Source: Pyrinomonadaceae bacterium
GTDB taxonomy: Bacteria; Acidobacteriota; Blastocatellia; Pyrinomonadales; Pyrinomonadaceae
Direction: 5' to 3'
Length of the DNA stretch: 64,000 bases
Assembly: GCA_030841105.1 (NCBI GenBank)
Contig: JAVEDE010000087.1
Location: forward strand, 1 to 64,000
A program made the translations under genes and the position numbers. Below, in pieces: positions 7,643 to 16,428 of this stretch; position 1 is the stretch's first letter, and every line of letters begins with the position of its first letter. The notes under the pieces are model-generated. The model was given only the letters and a program-made list of their open reading frames with translations. It did not search any database and was not told the DNA's origin.

Positions 7643-9382
7643 ATGAATAAACTGAGCCGTGCGTTGTGGGGCAGTTTGGCTGCTCTGGTGTTGTGTGTGG
7701 CATTGGGCGGCATGGATGCGCATGCGGCCGTCGGGGGAGGCGATAAGAACCGCGAGAAGGCGGCGCGCGCCCTCAGGCAGGGCGAGTTTGACGTCGCCGA
7801 AAAAATTTACCGCGCGCTCGTCGAGAAAAACCCGAAGGACGTGGCGGCGCGGCTGGGCTTGAGTTTCGCCCTGTTGAAACAACGCAACCTGCGCGACGCC
7901 TACGATCACGCCGCGCGCGTGCTCGCCCTCGACCCGACCTCGGCGCGCGCGCATGCGCTGCTCGGCTCGTCGCTGCTGGCCTCCGGCGATTTCAAACTTT
8001 CCATCGAAGAGTTTCGCACCGCGCTCATCTTCAAGGAGGACGAGGCGTTGGCGATCGCGGGGCTTTCGATGATCAACTTCTATGAGAACCGCGCCGCCAT
8101 CGCGCTCGCGGGCTTGCGCCGCGCCGTCTACCTCGACCCCGACGAACCCGATTACGTCTTCTCCTACGCGCAGGCTGCGGCGCGCTCCGAACGCTACCGC
8201 GAGGCCGCCGACGCCTACGAGAATTTTCTGCGCATCGCCCCGCGCACCGACGCCGACCGCCGCGCGCGCATCCGCGGCCTGATCAGTTTCCTACGTTACC
8301 TCGGCGCGCAACGCCAACTCTACATGACCGGCGGTTCGCCGCGCGCGAACATCCCGTTTGAACTCGTCAACAGTCGCCCCGTCATCAACGTGCGCGTCAA
8401 CGGCTCGAAGACGCCGCTGCGTTTCGTCGTGGACACGGGTTCGGGCATGTGCGTTCTTTCGACGCGGACGGCCGAGCGGATGAACATCAAGCCCATCGCG
8501 CAGGGCGGGCTGGCGCGCGCCGTCGGCGGCGGCGGCCGCTTCGAGATCGTCTACGGCTTTCTCACGTCGCTGCAAATGGACGAGGTGAGGATCGAGAACG
8601 TGCCCGTCTACATCCGCCACTTCCACAACGAGCAGGAACCCGTGGACGGCTACATCGGCCTCTCCGTCCTCGCCAAGTACGTCGCTTCGGTTGACTACGG
8701 CACGCAGCAAATGTCGCTCGTGCGCCAGTCGGAGCGCGGCGTGCAGCCGCGCGCCTTCGCCGACACCCTCGTCCCGCTCAACTCGAACCACGCCGCGCCG
8801 AGCATGGACGCGCCGCCGTCGGTCGCCGAGCTAACCGCCGCGCCCGTCACCAACGCCCCCGCGCCTCCGAAGGCGTCCGTGCAGTCGAGCTTTACACACA
8901 GTTATGAAGTGCCGATCCGCTCCACGTCGAGCGGGTTCTGGAGCAGTTCGGTCGTGCTCGAAGGCGTCGAGAAGCCGCTCAACTTCATCATGGACACGGG
9001 CGCGAGCATCTCCGTCATCTCGCAGGAACTCGCCAAGACGGAAGAGATGGCGCGCTTCGAGCAGAAGTCGCGGCTCAAAGTTTTCGGCGCGGCGGGCGTC
9101 TCGGAAGACGTGACGACGCTCATCCTGCCGCGCGTCTCGTTCGGCGACTACACGCACGCGAACCTCGCGGCGGCCGTGCTCGACATGTCGGCCATCAACG
9201 AGACTTCCGGCTTCGAGCAGACGGGCATCATCGGCGGCAACGTCCTGCGCCGCTTCCGCGTCACGTTCGACTTCCAGCGCGGCGTCGTGCGGCTCGACCC
9301 GTTGACCACGCAGCCCGCACCCGCGCCCGCGACGCCCGCGCGCGACGCCCACATCACGCCCGCTTCGGGGGCGACCCCGTGA
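7643..9382 (+). CDS. Secreted TPR protein with two retropepsin-like aspartic protease domains
   Basis: 579 aa. A signal peptide (LWGSLAALVLCVALGGMDAHA) is followed by tetratricopeptide-like helices to about residue 215 (AEKIYRALVEKNPKDVAARLG and similar). Two aspartyl-protease-like domains follow, with active-site motifs VVDTGSG (Asp264) and IMDTGAS (Asp451), each ending in a characteristic hydrophobic-GL/GG strand (YIGLSVL, IIGGNVL). Retropepsin folds normally dimerise, so two halves in one chain may form an internal pseudo-dimer like pepsin. A Pro/Ala linker joins them. Located in the envelope by the signal peptide; substrate unknown. Its end overlaps the next gene by four bases. Confidence 0.83.
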   Translation: MNKLSRALWGSLAALVLCVALGGMDAHAAVGGGDKNREKAARALRQGEFDVAEKIYRALVEKNPKDVAARLGLSFALLKQRNLRDAYDHAARVLALDPTSARAHALLGSSLLASGDFKLSIEEFRTALIFKEDEALAIAGLSMINFYENRAAIALAGLRRAVYLDPDEPDYVFSYAQAAARSERYREAADAYENFLRIAPRTDADRRARIRGLISFLRYLGAQRQLYMTGGSPRANIPFELVNSRPVINVRVNGSKTPLRFVVDTGSGMCVLSTRTAERMNIKPIAQGGLARAVGGGGRFEIVYGFLTSLQMDEVRIENVPVYIRHFHNEQEPVDGYIGLSVLAKYVASVDYGTQQMSLVRQSERGVQPRAFADTLVPLNSNHAAPSMDAPPSVAELTAAPVTNAPAPPKASVQSSFTHSYEVPIRSTSSGFWSSSVVLEGVEKPLNFIMDTGASISVISQELAKTEEMARFEQKSRLKVFGAAGVSEDVTTLILPRVSFGDYTHANLAAAVLDMSAINETSGFEQTGIIGGNVLRRFRVTFDFQRGVVRLDPLTTQPAPAPATPARDAHITPASGATP

Positions 9383-9858
9383 AGCAGAGTCTGTATCTGG
9401 AAACGTCGGTCGTCGGCGCGTACCTCGACAACGGCGAACCGTTCCGGCGCGACCTGACGATCCGTTGGTGGGAGCACGAGATGTCGGAATATCGCGCCAC
9501 AGTCTCGCCGCTCGTCGCGCGCGAACTCGAACGCCTGCCCGAACCTCACCGCACGGCCTATCTCAAACTCGTCGCGCCGCTCGAACAGCTTGAGTTGACG
9601 GACGAGGCGACCATCCTCGCCGAAGGTTATATCTCGCGCGGCATCTTTCACCGCAAGTACATCGCCGACGCCCTGCACGTCGCGGTTGCCTCCGTGCATA
9701 AAATAGATTATCTAGTTACATGGAACTTCGGACATCTGGCGAACGTGCGGAGACAGGCGCGCATCCGTCTCTTCAACACCGCCGCCGGATTCTTCGTCCC
9801 GATGATCGTCACGCCGGAGTTCCTGGTTTCGGAGTTAACTGAAAAAGGTGACAGGTGA
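9379..9858 (+). CDS. PIN-domain protein, VapC-like putative toxin
   Basis: 159 aa starting at a GTG that overlaps the TGA of the previous gene (GTGA). It begins LYLETSVVGAYLDN, the opening of a PIN fold in which the first metal-binding residue is Glu8 in place of Asp, a variant seen in a subfamily of PIN proteins. The central KYIADALHVAVASVHKIDYLVTWNFGHL is the conserved PIN core with acidic Asp and the strand ending in W-N-F. PIN proteins cut RNA with Mg or Mn. The following small gene is probably the antitoxin. The last residues GDR and the stop codon are encoded by a heptamer repeat, so the C-terminus may have been altered by it. Confidence 0.78.
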   Translation: MKQSLYLETSVVGAYLDNGEPFRRDLTIRWWEHEMSEYRATVSPLVARELERLPEPHRTAYLKLVAPLEQLELTDEATILAEGYISRGIFHRKYIADALHVAVASVHKIDYLVTWNFGHLANVRRQARIRLFNTAAGFFVPMIVTPEFLVSELTEKGDR

Positions 9859-9924
9859 CAGGTGACGCGTGACAAGATTAAATTCGTGCTTTAACTTGTC
9901 ACTCGTCACCTGTCACCTGTCACT
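9847..9924. repeat. Heptamer inverted array, GTGACAG type
   Basis: Left arm 9847-9876 and right arm 9895-9924, 30 bases each, two mismatches, 18-base loop. Units are GTGACAG, GTGACGC and GTGACAA. The TGA at 9856-9858 that ends the PIN gene is inside the left arm. Only nine bases (no Shine-Dalgarno) separate the right arm from the next ATG. Confidence 0.85.
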
Positions 9925-9933
9925 GTTATTCTT

Positions 9934-10161
9934 ATGTATCGCAAGCCGAGATTTTTAGAGGAACTGCACGCCATCCGCGAGGAGATGTCGCGCGAGGCCG
10001 ATTACGACGTGGAACTGTTCGCCGAGATGACGCGCACGGGCGCGCAACCCGCGCACGGCCCCGAACGCAACATCCGCGGCTTCAAAAGTCGCGCGCCGCG
10101 CGCAGATGAAAGCGACGCGAAAGTGAAACCCATTCGGCAACGGAAGCGAGCGACACGCTAG
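9934..10161 (+). CDS. Small protein, probable antitoxin of the PIN toxin
   Basis: 75 aa, charged. The start MYRKPRFLEELHAIREEMS followed by READYDVELFAEM resembles the short proteins with an E-hAIRxE...YD motif that commonly accompany YLETS-type PIN toxins; I recall this pairing but could not search it. The C-terminal half is basic (KPIRQRKRATR) and could be disordered. The gene is enclosed by two heptamer hairpins (9847-9924 and 10160-10244), so it may form its own expression unit. Toxin-first order is unusual for VapBC but fits this subfamily. Function as antitoxin is inference. Confidence 0.6.
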   Translation: MYRKPRFLEELHAIREEMSREADYDVELFAEMTRTGAQPAHGPERNIRGFKSRAPRADESDAKVKPIRQRKRATR

Positions 10162-10244
10162 TGATAAGTGACAGGTGACAAGTGACAAGTTAAAAACAAG
10201 ACTTGCCGTTCTAACCTGTCACTTGTCACCCGTCACTTGTCACT
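10160..10244. repeat. Heptamer inverted array, GTGACAA type
   Basis: Left arm 10160-10191 and right arm 10213-10244, 32 bases each with a few mismatches, 21-base loop starting AAAAACAAGAC. The left arm starts inside the TAG stop of the small antitoxin-like gene. Confidence 0.82.
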
Positions 10245-10254
10245 CTTAAAAGAT

Positions 10255-11043
10255 ATGGAAGAGACGTTTGAAGCCATCGGGCTGGATGTGCCGAGCGAGC
10301 GTGATTTCAATCACCTCGCGGAGCGCGCGGGCGATCAGGGCGAGCCGTCGCAGTTGCTGCGGCGCGGCGCGGTGCTGCATGGCCGCTGTTGGAAACTGGG
10401 CGAGGGTTTGGAAGTCTGGACGGTGCTCTACGAGTCGGGCACGGGCGACATTTTTTACGCCGACTGCCGCCCCGGCTTTCGCGCCCGCTACACGCAGCGC
10501 ATCAGCCCGTGGGCTTTGACCGAGTACGACGAGGAGGGCGAGGCCATCGTCCACGGCTACTGTGACGGGACGGAGACGGAAGTGCTCTTCGAGTTGCAGA
10601 ACTTGACGGAGGTCGGCTTCGAAGGCTTCAACGGGCAGGAGTTGCACGTCGGCTTGTGCGGGCTGGCCTACCGCGCGCGCGTGTGTGCGCGTGAGGAGCG
10701 GCCGCGCTGGCAGGCTTTGGAAGAGTTTGCGCCCGCGCGCGCCGCGCACGAAAACGATTGGAGCTTGTGCGGCCGCGTCCTCTCCTTCAAGCCGCTGCGC
10801 AACCCGCTCTCCGGCGGCGAACTCTACTGGGCTTATCTCGACCTCGGCCACTTCAAACTCGAAGTGCTCATCAACCAACGCTCTTTGCGCGGCGGCGCGC
10901 TCACGGTCGGCGCGACGCTGGCCGCCGACGTCTGGCTGCAAGGCCACGTCCTCGACCGCCGCGCCCTTCAATCGCGCTACGAAGGTCTCGACCGCACCAT
11001 CACTCAGGCCGAACTGTGGCGGCGTTTGAAGCGAAGGAATTAA
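10255..11043 (+). CDS. Conserved-looking protein of unknown function
   Basis: 262 aa, not recognised. No signal peptide or membrane segment; rich in aromatic residues and acidic patches, probably a soluble mixed alpha/beta protein. The C-terminal part (YWAYLDLGHFKLEVLINQRSL and VGATLAADVWLQGHVL) reads like a beta-barrel fold, and the pattern of a repeated strand-rich module hints at an OB-like end. A TTG at 10237 would place the start inside the right arm of the heptamer hairpin; the ATG at 10255 gives MEETFEAIGLDVPSE and is chosen. It lies between two toxin-antitoxin pairs on the same strand with a 16-base gap to the RelB-like gene. No function is proposed. Confidence 0.7.
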   Translation: MEETFEAIGLDVPSERDFNHLAERAGDQGEPSQLLRRGAVLHGRCWKLGEGLEVWTVLYESGTGDIFYADCRPGFRARYTQRISPWALTEYDEEGEAIVHGYCDGTETEVLFELQNLTEVGFEGFNGQELHVGLCGLAYRARVCAREERPRWQALEEFAPARAAHENDWSLCGRVLSFKPLRNPLSGGELYWAYLDLGHFKLEVLINQRSLRGGALTVGATLAADVWLQGHVLDRRALQSRYEGLDRTITQAELWRRLKRRN

Positions 11044-11059
11044 GACGAGGTGTGTTGAG

Positions 11060-11251
11060 ATGAAAGGCATTCAATTCGTCACCGACGACAAAGGACAAAA
11101 GACGGCGGTTCTCATTGACCTGAAAAAGTACGGAGAGTTGTGGGAAGATTTTTACGACGGCTTGATTGCCGCACAGAGAGCAGATGAGCCGCGAGAATCC
11201 CTTGAGTTTGTAAGAAAGAGATTACAACAACAAGGGAAACTTGATGATTGA
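11060..11251 (+). CDS. RelB/Phd-type antitoxin
   Basis: 63 aa. It begins MKGIQFVTDDKGQKTAVLIDLKKY, a beta-strand pair and helix typical of Phd/YefM/RelB antitoxins, and ends in an amphipathic helix (EFVRKRLQQQGKL) that would wrap the toxin. The last eight bases overlap the start of the RelE-like gene, a classic operon arrangement in which the antitoxin is translated first. A GAGG-like sequence (GACGAGGTG) precedes the ATG. The pair should bind its own promoter, though no operator palindrome was identified with confidence. Confidence 0.8.
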   Translation: MKGIQFVTDDKGQKTAVLIDLKKYGELWEDFYDGLIAAQRADEPRESLEFVRKRLQQQGKLDD

Positions 11252-11507
11252 TTACATCCTCACATTTTCTCGTGCGGCGCGGAAAGAGTTGGAGAGCCTT
11301 GAAGCGAATGTGGTGAGACGTGTTTTCCCGAAGATTGAACATCTGGCGACACAGCCCCGCCCGGCCGGATGTCGTAAGCTAGTTGGGGAAGAGAACCTAT
11401 GGAGGATCAGGGCAGGAGATTATCGAGTCGTTTATTCAATAGATGAAAAGAGCCGGACGATAGATATCATTGCCGTCAGACATCGAAGCAAAGCATACGA
11501 ACACTGA
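11244..11507 (+). CDS. RelE/ParE-family toxin
   Basis: 87 aa from the ATG at 11244 (a TTG one codon earlier is less likely). The order YILTFSRAARKELESL, then LWRIRAGDYRVVYSID and IDIIAVRHRSKAY is diagnostic of RelE-like mRNA interferases: basic residues in the RAGDYR strand and the final HRSKAYEH, with the C-terminal Arg/His/Tyr used for RNA cleavage. Overlaps its antitoxin gene. Size is normal for the family (about 85-95 aa). Confidence 0.88.
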   Translation: MIDYILTFSRAARKELESLEANVVRRVFPKIEHLATQPRPAGCRKLVGEENLWRIRAGDYRVVYSIDEKSRTIDIIAVRHRSKAYEH

Positions 11508-11574
11508 TTGCCAGACTCGCCGAATGAGTTGTTAACGTTACGGTCATAAATAACTCCCGCCAACTGATAATTAA

Positions 11575-12201
11575 ATGTCAGTCCTCAAGCGTCTCGTCCT
11601 CGCCGCCGTCATCTTCTCCGTCTTCGCCGCCGTCGGCCTCTACTTTTTTAATCAATATTGGATTCATCGCTTCGACGCGCTCATCGCGCGGCAGGCGAGC
11701 GTCTACCGGCTCGACCCCGATCTGGTGTGGAGCATCATTTACGAGGAGACCTATTTCAGCCCTTGGAAGATCGGCGAGGACGCCGAGATCGGGTTGATGC
11801 AGGTGACGCCGACGGTCGGGCGCGAGTGGGCGGCCGAGACGGGCATGCGCGAGTTTGCGCAGCAGATGCAGCGCGACCCCAAGAGCCTGCTCGCCGAGCC
11901 GGAGCGCAACATACAAGTGGGCTGCTGGTATCTGGAAAAAATCTCGAAAGCCTACCGCGATTTGCCCGGCGCGGAGGCGCGCATGGTCGCCGCCTACAAC
12001 GCCGGGCCGAGTCGCGCCGCCGAGTGGAATCGGGTCGCGCCCGGCGACGCGCCGCTCAACGCCGCCCAGTTCGTCTCGCGCATTGACATCCCTTCGACGC
12101 GCGCCTACGTCTCCTCGATCCTCGCGCGCTATCGTGAACTGAAAGAGTCCGGGGGCGGCAGCAGCAACGGCGGCGGCGCGCGTTCGCCGCAGCGGCCGTG
12201 A
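11575..12201 (+). CDS. Lytic murein transglycosylase (SLT domain)
   Basis: 208 aa. An N-terminal membrane anchor (VLAAVIFSVFAAVGLYFF) is followed by a goose-lysozyme-like SLT domain: IIYEETYF with catalytic Glu58, then GLMQVTPTVG, and AYNAGPSRAAEW. These are the ES, GLMQ and AYNAG signatures of family 1 lytic transglycosylases, which cut peptidoglycan glycan strands forming 1,6-anhydroMurNAc. The C-terminus is a Gly/Ser-rich tail. Its stop overlaps the MFS gene by four bases (GTGA), so the two are probably co-translated. Confidence 0.9.
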   Translation: MSVLKRLVLAAVIFSVFAAVGLYFFNQYWIHRFDALIARQASVYRLDPDLVWSIIYEETYFSPWKIGEDAEIGLMQVTPTVGREWAAETGMREFAQQMQRDPKSLLAEPERNIQVGCWYLEKISKAYRDLPGAEARMVAAYNAGPSRAAEWNRVAPGDAPLNAAQFVSRIDIPSTRAYVSSILARYRELKESGGGSSNGGGARSPQRP

Positions 12202-13619
12202 CCTACCGGCAACTGCTCGGCGGCAACGCCAACTTCCGACACCTGTGGTCGGGGCAGGTCGTCTCCGAGATCGGCGACTGGCTCAACCACATCGCCGTCT
12301 TCGCCCTCGCGCTCGAACTCGCGGGCACGGCCTATCAGGGGCGCGCCATCGCCGTCTACGCCATCGCGCGCCACCTCCCGCTGTTCCTCTTCGGCCCCAT
12401 CGCGGGCGTCGTCGTTGACCGCACGGATCGCCGCCGCGTGATGATCGCGGCCGACGTGGTGCGCGCCGTGCTCGCCGCCGGTTTCCTGTTCGCGCAAAAG
12501 TTCTCGTCGCTTCCGTTGATCTACGCGGTCGGCGCGTCGCTGTTCGCCGTCTCGGCATTTTTCAACGCGGCGAAGCGCGCCACGATCCCCGTCATCGTTA
12601 CTGACCCGGAGGAACTGCTCGGCGCGAACTCGCTCTCGGCTTCGACCACCGCCGCGACCATCGCCATCGGCTCCGCGCTCGGCGGACTCGTCGCCACCTT
12701 CATCAGCCGCGACCTCGTCTTCATCCTTAACGCCGCCACCTTCCTCGCCTCCGCATGGATGATCAGCCGCATACGCCTCCCGCGTAGACAAGGTGTGGGA
12801 ATTGAGACTGAGTTGGTTGAGATAGCCGCTATTGAAACGTCACACGGGCAAGTCGCTTCGTCGCAAGTTCAAGTCGCTTCGTCGCAGGTTCAAGTCGCTT
12901 CGTCGAGTGGCGGCGTAAACTCATCGCACAGTCGCGTCGTTGCGGGTTTGCGTCGTGCGCTGTTCGAGTTTCGAGAGGGCTTGCGTTATGTGAGGCGCGA
13001 CGGGGTGCTGGCGGCCGTCTTTATCGTCGCCGCAGGTTGGGGCTTGGGCAACGGCGTGGCGCGTGCGCTCTACAGCGTCTTCGGCGCGCGGCTCGGCGAG
13101 TTGACGGCGTCGGGTTGGGCGGCGCGGCCGCGCGACTTCGGCATCTCCGTGCTGTTCGTGGCGATGGGTGCGGGCGGCGTGCTCGGCGCGCCCCTCGCGC
13201 GTCGCGTCAACGCGTCGGGCGACAGTCTGGGCGCGCGCATGGGTCGGTCGCTCATGCTCGACGGTTGCGGCCTCGCCCTCTTCGCCGTGATGCCGAACCT
13301 GTGGACGGCGAGCCTCGTCCTCATCGCGCGCGAGATGAACTTCGCCATCTGGTGGACGGCGCAGCAGACGCTCGTCATGCGCCGCACCGACAACGCCTAC
13401 GCCGGTCGCGTCTTCGCCTCTTATGAAACTCTGACGACGCTGATGATGGTCTCCTCAATGTACGCGGCGGGCGCGGGCGCGGACGCGTTCGGCATCCGAC
13501 CCGTCGCCGCGGCGGGCGGTTTTGTGATTGCCTTTTCCGGCCTCCTGTGGTTTCTACTCAGACGAAAAAAGACGCACGCGCCCGCCGCGACCGACGCGCC
13601 GACGCACCTTTCGATATGA
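12198..13619 (+). CDS. MFS transporter (enterobactin-exporter-like, 12 TM)
   Basis: 473 aa, GTG start inside the previous stop. Begins with NFRHLWSGQVVSEIGDWLNHIAVFAL, a hallmark of the EntS/MFS_3 family, and has the loop motif GPIAGVVVDRTDRRRVM after TM2. About 12 hydrophobic segments are visible. The cytoplasmic loop between TM6 and TM7 carries an in-frame 21-bp tandem repeat encoding QVASSQV, so this loop is longer than normal. Substrate unknown; such proteins export siderophores, drugs or macrolides. The last four bases overlap the amidohydrolase start (ATGA), forming a three-gene translationally coupled set. Confidence 0.85.
   Translation: MTYRQLLGGNANFRHLWSGQVVSEIGDWLNHIAVFALALELAGTAYQGRAIAVYAIARHLPLFLFGPIAGVVVDRTDRRRVMIAADVVRAVLAAGFLFAQKFSSLPLIYAVGASLFAVSAFFNAAKRATIPVIVTDPEELLGANSLSASTTAATIAIGSALGGLVATFISRDLVFILNAATFLASAWMISRIRLPRRQGVGIETELVEIAAIETSHGQVASSQVQVASSQVQVASSSGGVNSSHSRVVAGLRRALFEFREGLRYVRRDGVLAAVFIVAAGWGLGNGVARALYSVFGARLGELTASGWAARPRDFGISVLFVAMGAGGVLGAPLARRVNASGDSLGARMGRSLMLDGCGLALFAVMPNLWTASLVLIAREMNFAIWWTAQQTLVMRRTDNAYAGRVFASYETLTTLMMVSSMYAAGAGADAFGIRPVAAAGGFVIAFSGLLWFLLRRKKTHAPAATDAPTHLSI
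12849..12911 (+). repeat. 21-bp in-frame tandem repeat in the MFS gene
   Basis: Three copies of CAAGTCGCTTCGTCGCARGTT (12849-12869, 12870-12890, 12891-12911, the last diverging at its end). It encodes Q-V-A-S-S-Q-V in the central cytoplasmic loop, so copy changes would keep the frame. Confidence 0.88.
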
Positions 13620-15007
13620 ACTCAACCGACCCGACGCCGAATCGAACTCAGCCCGTGAAACTCTACTGCGCCCGCTGGGTCGTCCCCATCGCCGCGCCCT
13701 CGTTTGAAGACGGCGCGGTCGCAGTCTCCGGCAAGTTCATCGTCGCCACGGGGACGCGCGCGGAGTTGATCGCGCAGTTTCCCGAAGCCGCGCGTGAAGA
13801 GTTTGGCGCGGCGGCGATCATTCCCGGTCTGGTCAACTGTCACACGCATCTTGAACTCACGGCGATGCGCGGCTACTTGGAAGACGTGGAGGGCGACTTT
13901 TTCGCTTGGCTGCGTAAGCTGACCATCGCGCGCATGACGCGCATGACGCCGGACGATTTGCGCGTCTCGGCGACGTGGGGCGCGCTCGAAGCGGCGCGCG
14001 CGGGCGTGACTGCGGTGGGCGACGCGTGCAACGCGGGCGACGCGAGCATGCGCGCGCTGCTCGATGTCGGCCTGCGCGGCATCGTCTATCAAGAGGCGAT
14101 CCACCCGGACGAGAGCGCGGCCGACGAAATGTTGTCGAAGTTGAAAGTTGACGTGGCGCGACTGCGCGAGTCGGAAAACGAGTTGGTGCGCGTCGGCGTC
14201 TCGCCGCACTCGCCCTACACGATGAGCGAAAAATTGCTCCAAGGGGTCGCCCGTTACGCGCTCGACGAAAAGTTGCCGCTGATGATTCATGCGGCCGAGT
14301 CGGCCTACGAGGACGAGTTGTTGAAAGACGCGCGCGGCGTGTTTGCGGATACTTACCTGCGGCGCGGCATCGAATGGCCTTCGCCGCGCATGTCGCCCGT
14401 TCAATATCTCTCGACGCGCGGCGTGCTCCGGACGCGCCCGCTGCTCGCGCATTGCGTGCGGGTGGACGCGGCCGACATCGAGACGATCAGGGAGGCGCAA
14501 GCCGCCGTCGCACACTGCCCGAAGTCGAACCTCAAACTCGGCCACGGCCGCGCGCCGTTCGCTGCGATGTCGGGACTCACGCGCGGCTTCGGCAGCGATT
14601 CGGTCGCCAGCAACAACACCTGCGACATGCTCGAAGAGGCGCGCTTCGCCACGCTGCTCGCGCGCCTGCACCCGCACGAAGCGAGCGGCGAATCATACAC
14701 CGCGGAGCACGCCCTCGCGGACGCAACGCGCGGCGGCGCGCACGCGCTCGGCTACGAAGGGCGCACCGGCACGCTCGACGCAGGCGGCGAGGCCGACCTC
14801 GCCATCGTTAAACTAGATGGCGCACATCAACTGCCCGTCTACGACCCCGCGCGCACGCTCATCTTCTCCTCGTCCGCGCGCGATGTCGTGCTCACCGTGG
14901 TCGCGGGCAGGGAAGTCTACCGCGACGGCCGCGTCACCAACGTTGACGAAGAACGCCTCCGCGCACGCATGGCGGAGATAAGGAAGAAAGTGACAAGTGA
15001 CAGGTGA
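13616..15007 (+). CDS. Amidohydrolase, SAH/MTA or aminofutalosine deaminase-like
   Basis: 463 aa from the ATG at 13616 that overlaps the MFS stop. Metal-binding and catalytic residues of the cytosine deaminase/SsnA/MtaD branch are visible: NCHTHLEL (His76, His78), [16 protein letters not shown], and the aspartate in [10 protein letters not shown]. The SNN after the Asp and the Glu in HAAES fit deaminases acting on adenosine-type compounds such as S-adenosylhomocysteine, methylthioadenosine or 6-aminodeoxyfutalosine. No menaquinone genes lie nearby to favour the last. The final codons VTSDR and the TGA are made by the heptamer repeat that follows. Confidence 0.8.
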   Translation: MNSTDPTPNRTQPVKLYCARWVVPIAAPSFEDGAVAVSGKFIVATGTRAELIAQFPEAAREEFGAAAIIPGLVNCHTHLELTAMRGYLEDVEGDFFAWLRKLTIARMTRMTPDDLRVSATWGALEAARAGVTAVGDACNAGDASMRALLDVGLRGIVYQEAIHPDESAADEMLSKLKVDVARLRESENELVRVGVSPHSPYTMSEKLLQGVARYALDEKLPLMIHAAESAYEDELLKDARGVFADTYLRRGIEWPSPRMSPVQYLSTRGVLRTRPLLAHCVRVDAADIETIREAQAAVAHCPKSNLKLGHGRAPFAAMSGLTRGFGSDSVASNNTCDMLEEARFATLLARLHPHEASGESYTAEHALADATRGGAHALGYEGRTGTLDAGGEADLAIVKLDGAHQLPVYDPARTLIFSSSARDVVLTVVAGREVYRDGRVTNVDEERLRARMAEIRKKVTSDR

Positions 15008-15071
15008 CAAGTGACAAGTTAGAAAAACCGACAGCTTTTAACTTGTCACTTGTCACTTGTCACTCGTCACT
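14989..15071. repeat. Heptamer inverted array, GTGACAA type
   Basis: Left arm 14989-15021 and right arm 15039-15071, 33 bases each with two mismatches and a 17-base loop. Units: GTGACAA, GTGACAG. The amidohydrolase stop (15005-15007) lies inside the left arm, and the acetate kinase ATG is eight bases beyond the right arm with no Shine-Dalgarno between. Confidence 0.88.
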
Positions 15072-15078
15072 CAAAATC

Positions 15079-16326
15079 ATGAATGTACTCGTACTCAACT
15101 GCGGCAGTTCGTCCGTGAAGTTTCAATTGATCGCGACCGACCTTGAGCGGATCGCGGCGAACACGGACGTGCGTCTCGCGCGCGGCGTGGTGGAGCGCAT
15201 CGGGGGCGAGGCGATCATCACTTTGCAGGCCGAGGGCAGCGCGGCCAAGCGTTCGACCGCGCCGCTCAGGGACACGCGCGCGGCCGTCGAGTTGATCATC
15301 CGCTGGGTCACGTCCGAGGGGTCGGGCATCGCCGAGGTGCAGAGCGTTGCCGACGTTCACGCGGTCGGCCACCGCGTCGTCCACGGCGGCGAACGGTTCA
15401 CGCATTCCGTGTTGATTAACGACGAAGTGCTCCGAGGCATCGAAGACTGCATTGACCTCGCGCCGTTGCACAACCCGGCGAACCTGAAAGGCATCGCAGC
15501 GGCGCGCGAGGTGTTCGGCGCGGGGCTGCCGCAGGCCGCCGTCTTCGACACGGCGTTTCATCAGACCATCCCCGATCACGCCTACCTCTACGCGCTGCCC
15601 TATCAACTCTACCGGCGTTACCGCGTGCGCCGCTACGGCTTCCACGGCACGTCGCACCGCTACGTCGCTTATCGCTACCGCCAGATGCTGGGACTAGAGC
15701 GCAACAAGACAAACGTCATCACGCTGCATCTCGGCAACGGCTGCTCTGTGGCCGCCATCCGCGCGGGCGATTCCATGGACACTTCGATGGGCATGACGCC
15801 GCTCGAAGGTCTCGTGATGGGCACGCGCTCCGGCGACATTGACCCGGCGATCATTGATTACGTTGCGGCGAAAGAGGGTCTGTCGGCGCAGGAGGTGGAG
15901 ACGCTTTTGAACAAGCAGTCGGGGCTGCTCGGCATCTCCGGTTTGACGAACGACATGCGGGAACTCTTGGACGAGGAGCGCGAATCGGACGACCGGCGGG
16001 CGCGGCTCGCGATAGAGATTTTCTGCTATCGCGCGCGCAAGTACATCGGCGCGTACCTCGCGGCATTGAACGGCGCGGACGCGGTGGTCTTCACGGGCGG
16101 CATCGGCGAAAACTCTGCGGAGATTCGCGCGCGCATCTGCGACGGTCTCCAGTGGCTCGGCCTCGAACTCGACGCCGAGCGCAACGCAGCGCACAACAGC
16201 GGGCGGCAGGGGCTCATCAGCACCGACGCCTCGCGCCTCGCCGCCTACGTCATCCCGACGGACGAGGAACTGCTCATCGCACGCGACACCGTGCGCTGCG
16301 TCCACGGCGCGCCGCAGCGTTACTGA
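15079..16326 (+). CDS. ackA: Acetate kinase
   Basis: 415 aa, the usual length. Starts [15 protein letters not shown], the conserved N-terminal acetokinase signature, and contains [63 protein letters not shown] and FTGGIGENS, all standard ackA motifs. It converts acetate and ATP to acetyl phosphate, or makes ATP from acetyl phosphate in overflow metabolism. A phosphotransacetylase gene is not in the window. Frames extending upstream into the hairpin were rejected because the residues there are repeat-encoded. A 15-bp stem terminator follows. Confidence 0.96.
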   Translation: MNVLVLNCGSSSVKFQLIATDLERIAANTDVRLARGVVERIGGEAIITLQAEGSAAKRSTAPLRDTRAAVELIIRWVTSEGSGIAEVQSVADVHAVGHRVVHGGERFTHSVLINDEVLRGIEDCIDLAPLHNPANLKGIAAAREVFGAGLPQAAVFDTAFHQTIPDHAYLYALPYQLYRRYRVRRYGFHGTSHRYVAYRYRQMLGLERNKTNVITLHLGNGCSVAAIRAGDSMDTSMGMTPLEGLVMGTRSGDIDPAIIDYVAAKEGLSAQEVETLLNKQSGLLGISGLTNDMRELLDEERESDDRRARLAIEIFCYRARKYIGAYLAALNGADAVVFTGGIGENSAEIRARICDGLQWLGLELDAERNAAHNSGRQGLISTDASRLAAYVIPTDEELLIARDTVRCVHGAPQRY

Positions 16327-16354
16327 GGGCAAAGACTTTTCATCCCGAAGAGAC

Positions 16355-16391
16355 GAAGGCACGAAGTAGTTGAGTTCTACTTCGTGCCTTC
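16355..16391. terminator. Bidirectional stem-loop between ackA and the TPR gene
   Basis: GAAGGCACGAAGTAG at 16355-16369 pairs perfectly with 16377-16391 around a 7-base loop. It lies between convergent genes. T-rich bases flank it only weakly. Confidence 0.72.
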
Positions 16392-16428
16392 AATGTTTGA
16401 TGGTGAACTTTTAAAATCTGCGACGCGC

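Noticed and set aside
9847-10244. Possible CRISPR-like array from the regular repeats
   Set aside because: Units are only 7 bp with no unique spacers and are inverted; no cas genes are present.
10237-10254. TTG start for the unknown 262-aa protein
   Set aside because: It lies within the right arm of a heptamer hairpin and the ATG at 10255 is simpler.
12129-12791. Large antisense frame over the MFS gene
   Set aside because: A product of GC-rich codon bias; the MFS reading has clear transmembrane segments.
15004-15078. Upstream start for acetate kinase
   Set aside because: The 25 extra residues are translated repeat; the ackA consensus begins at 15079.
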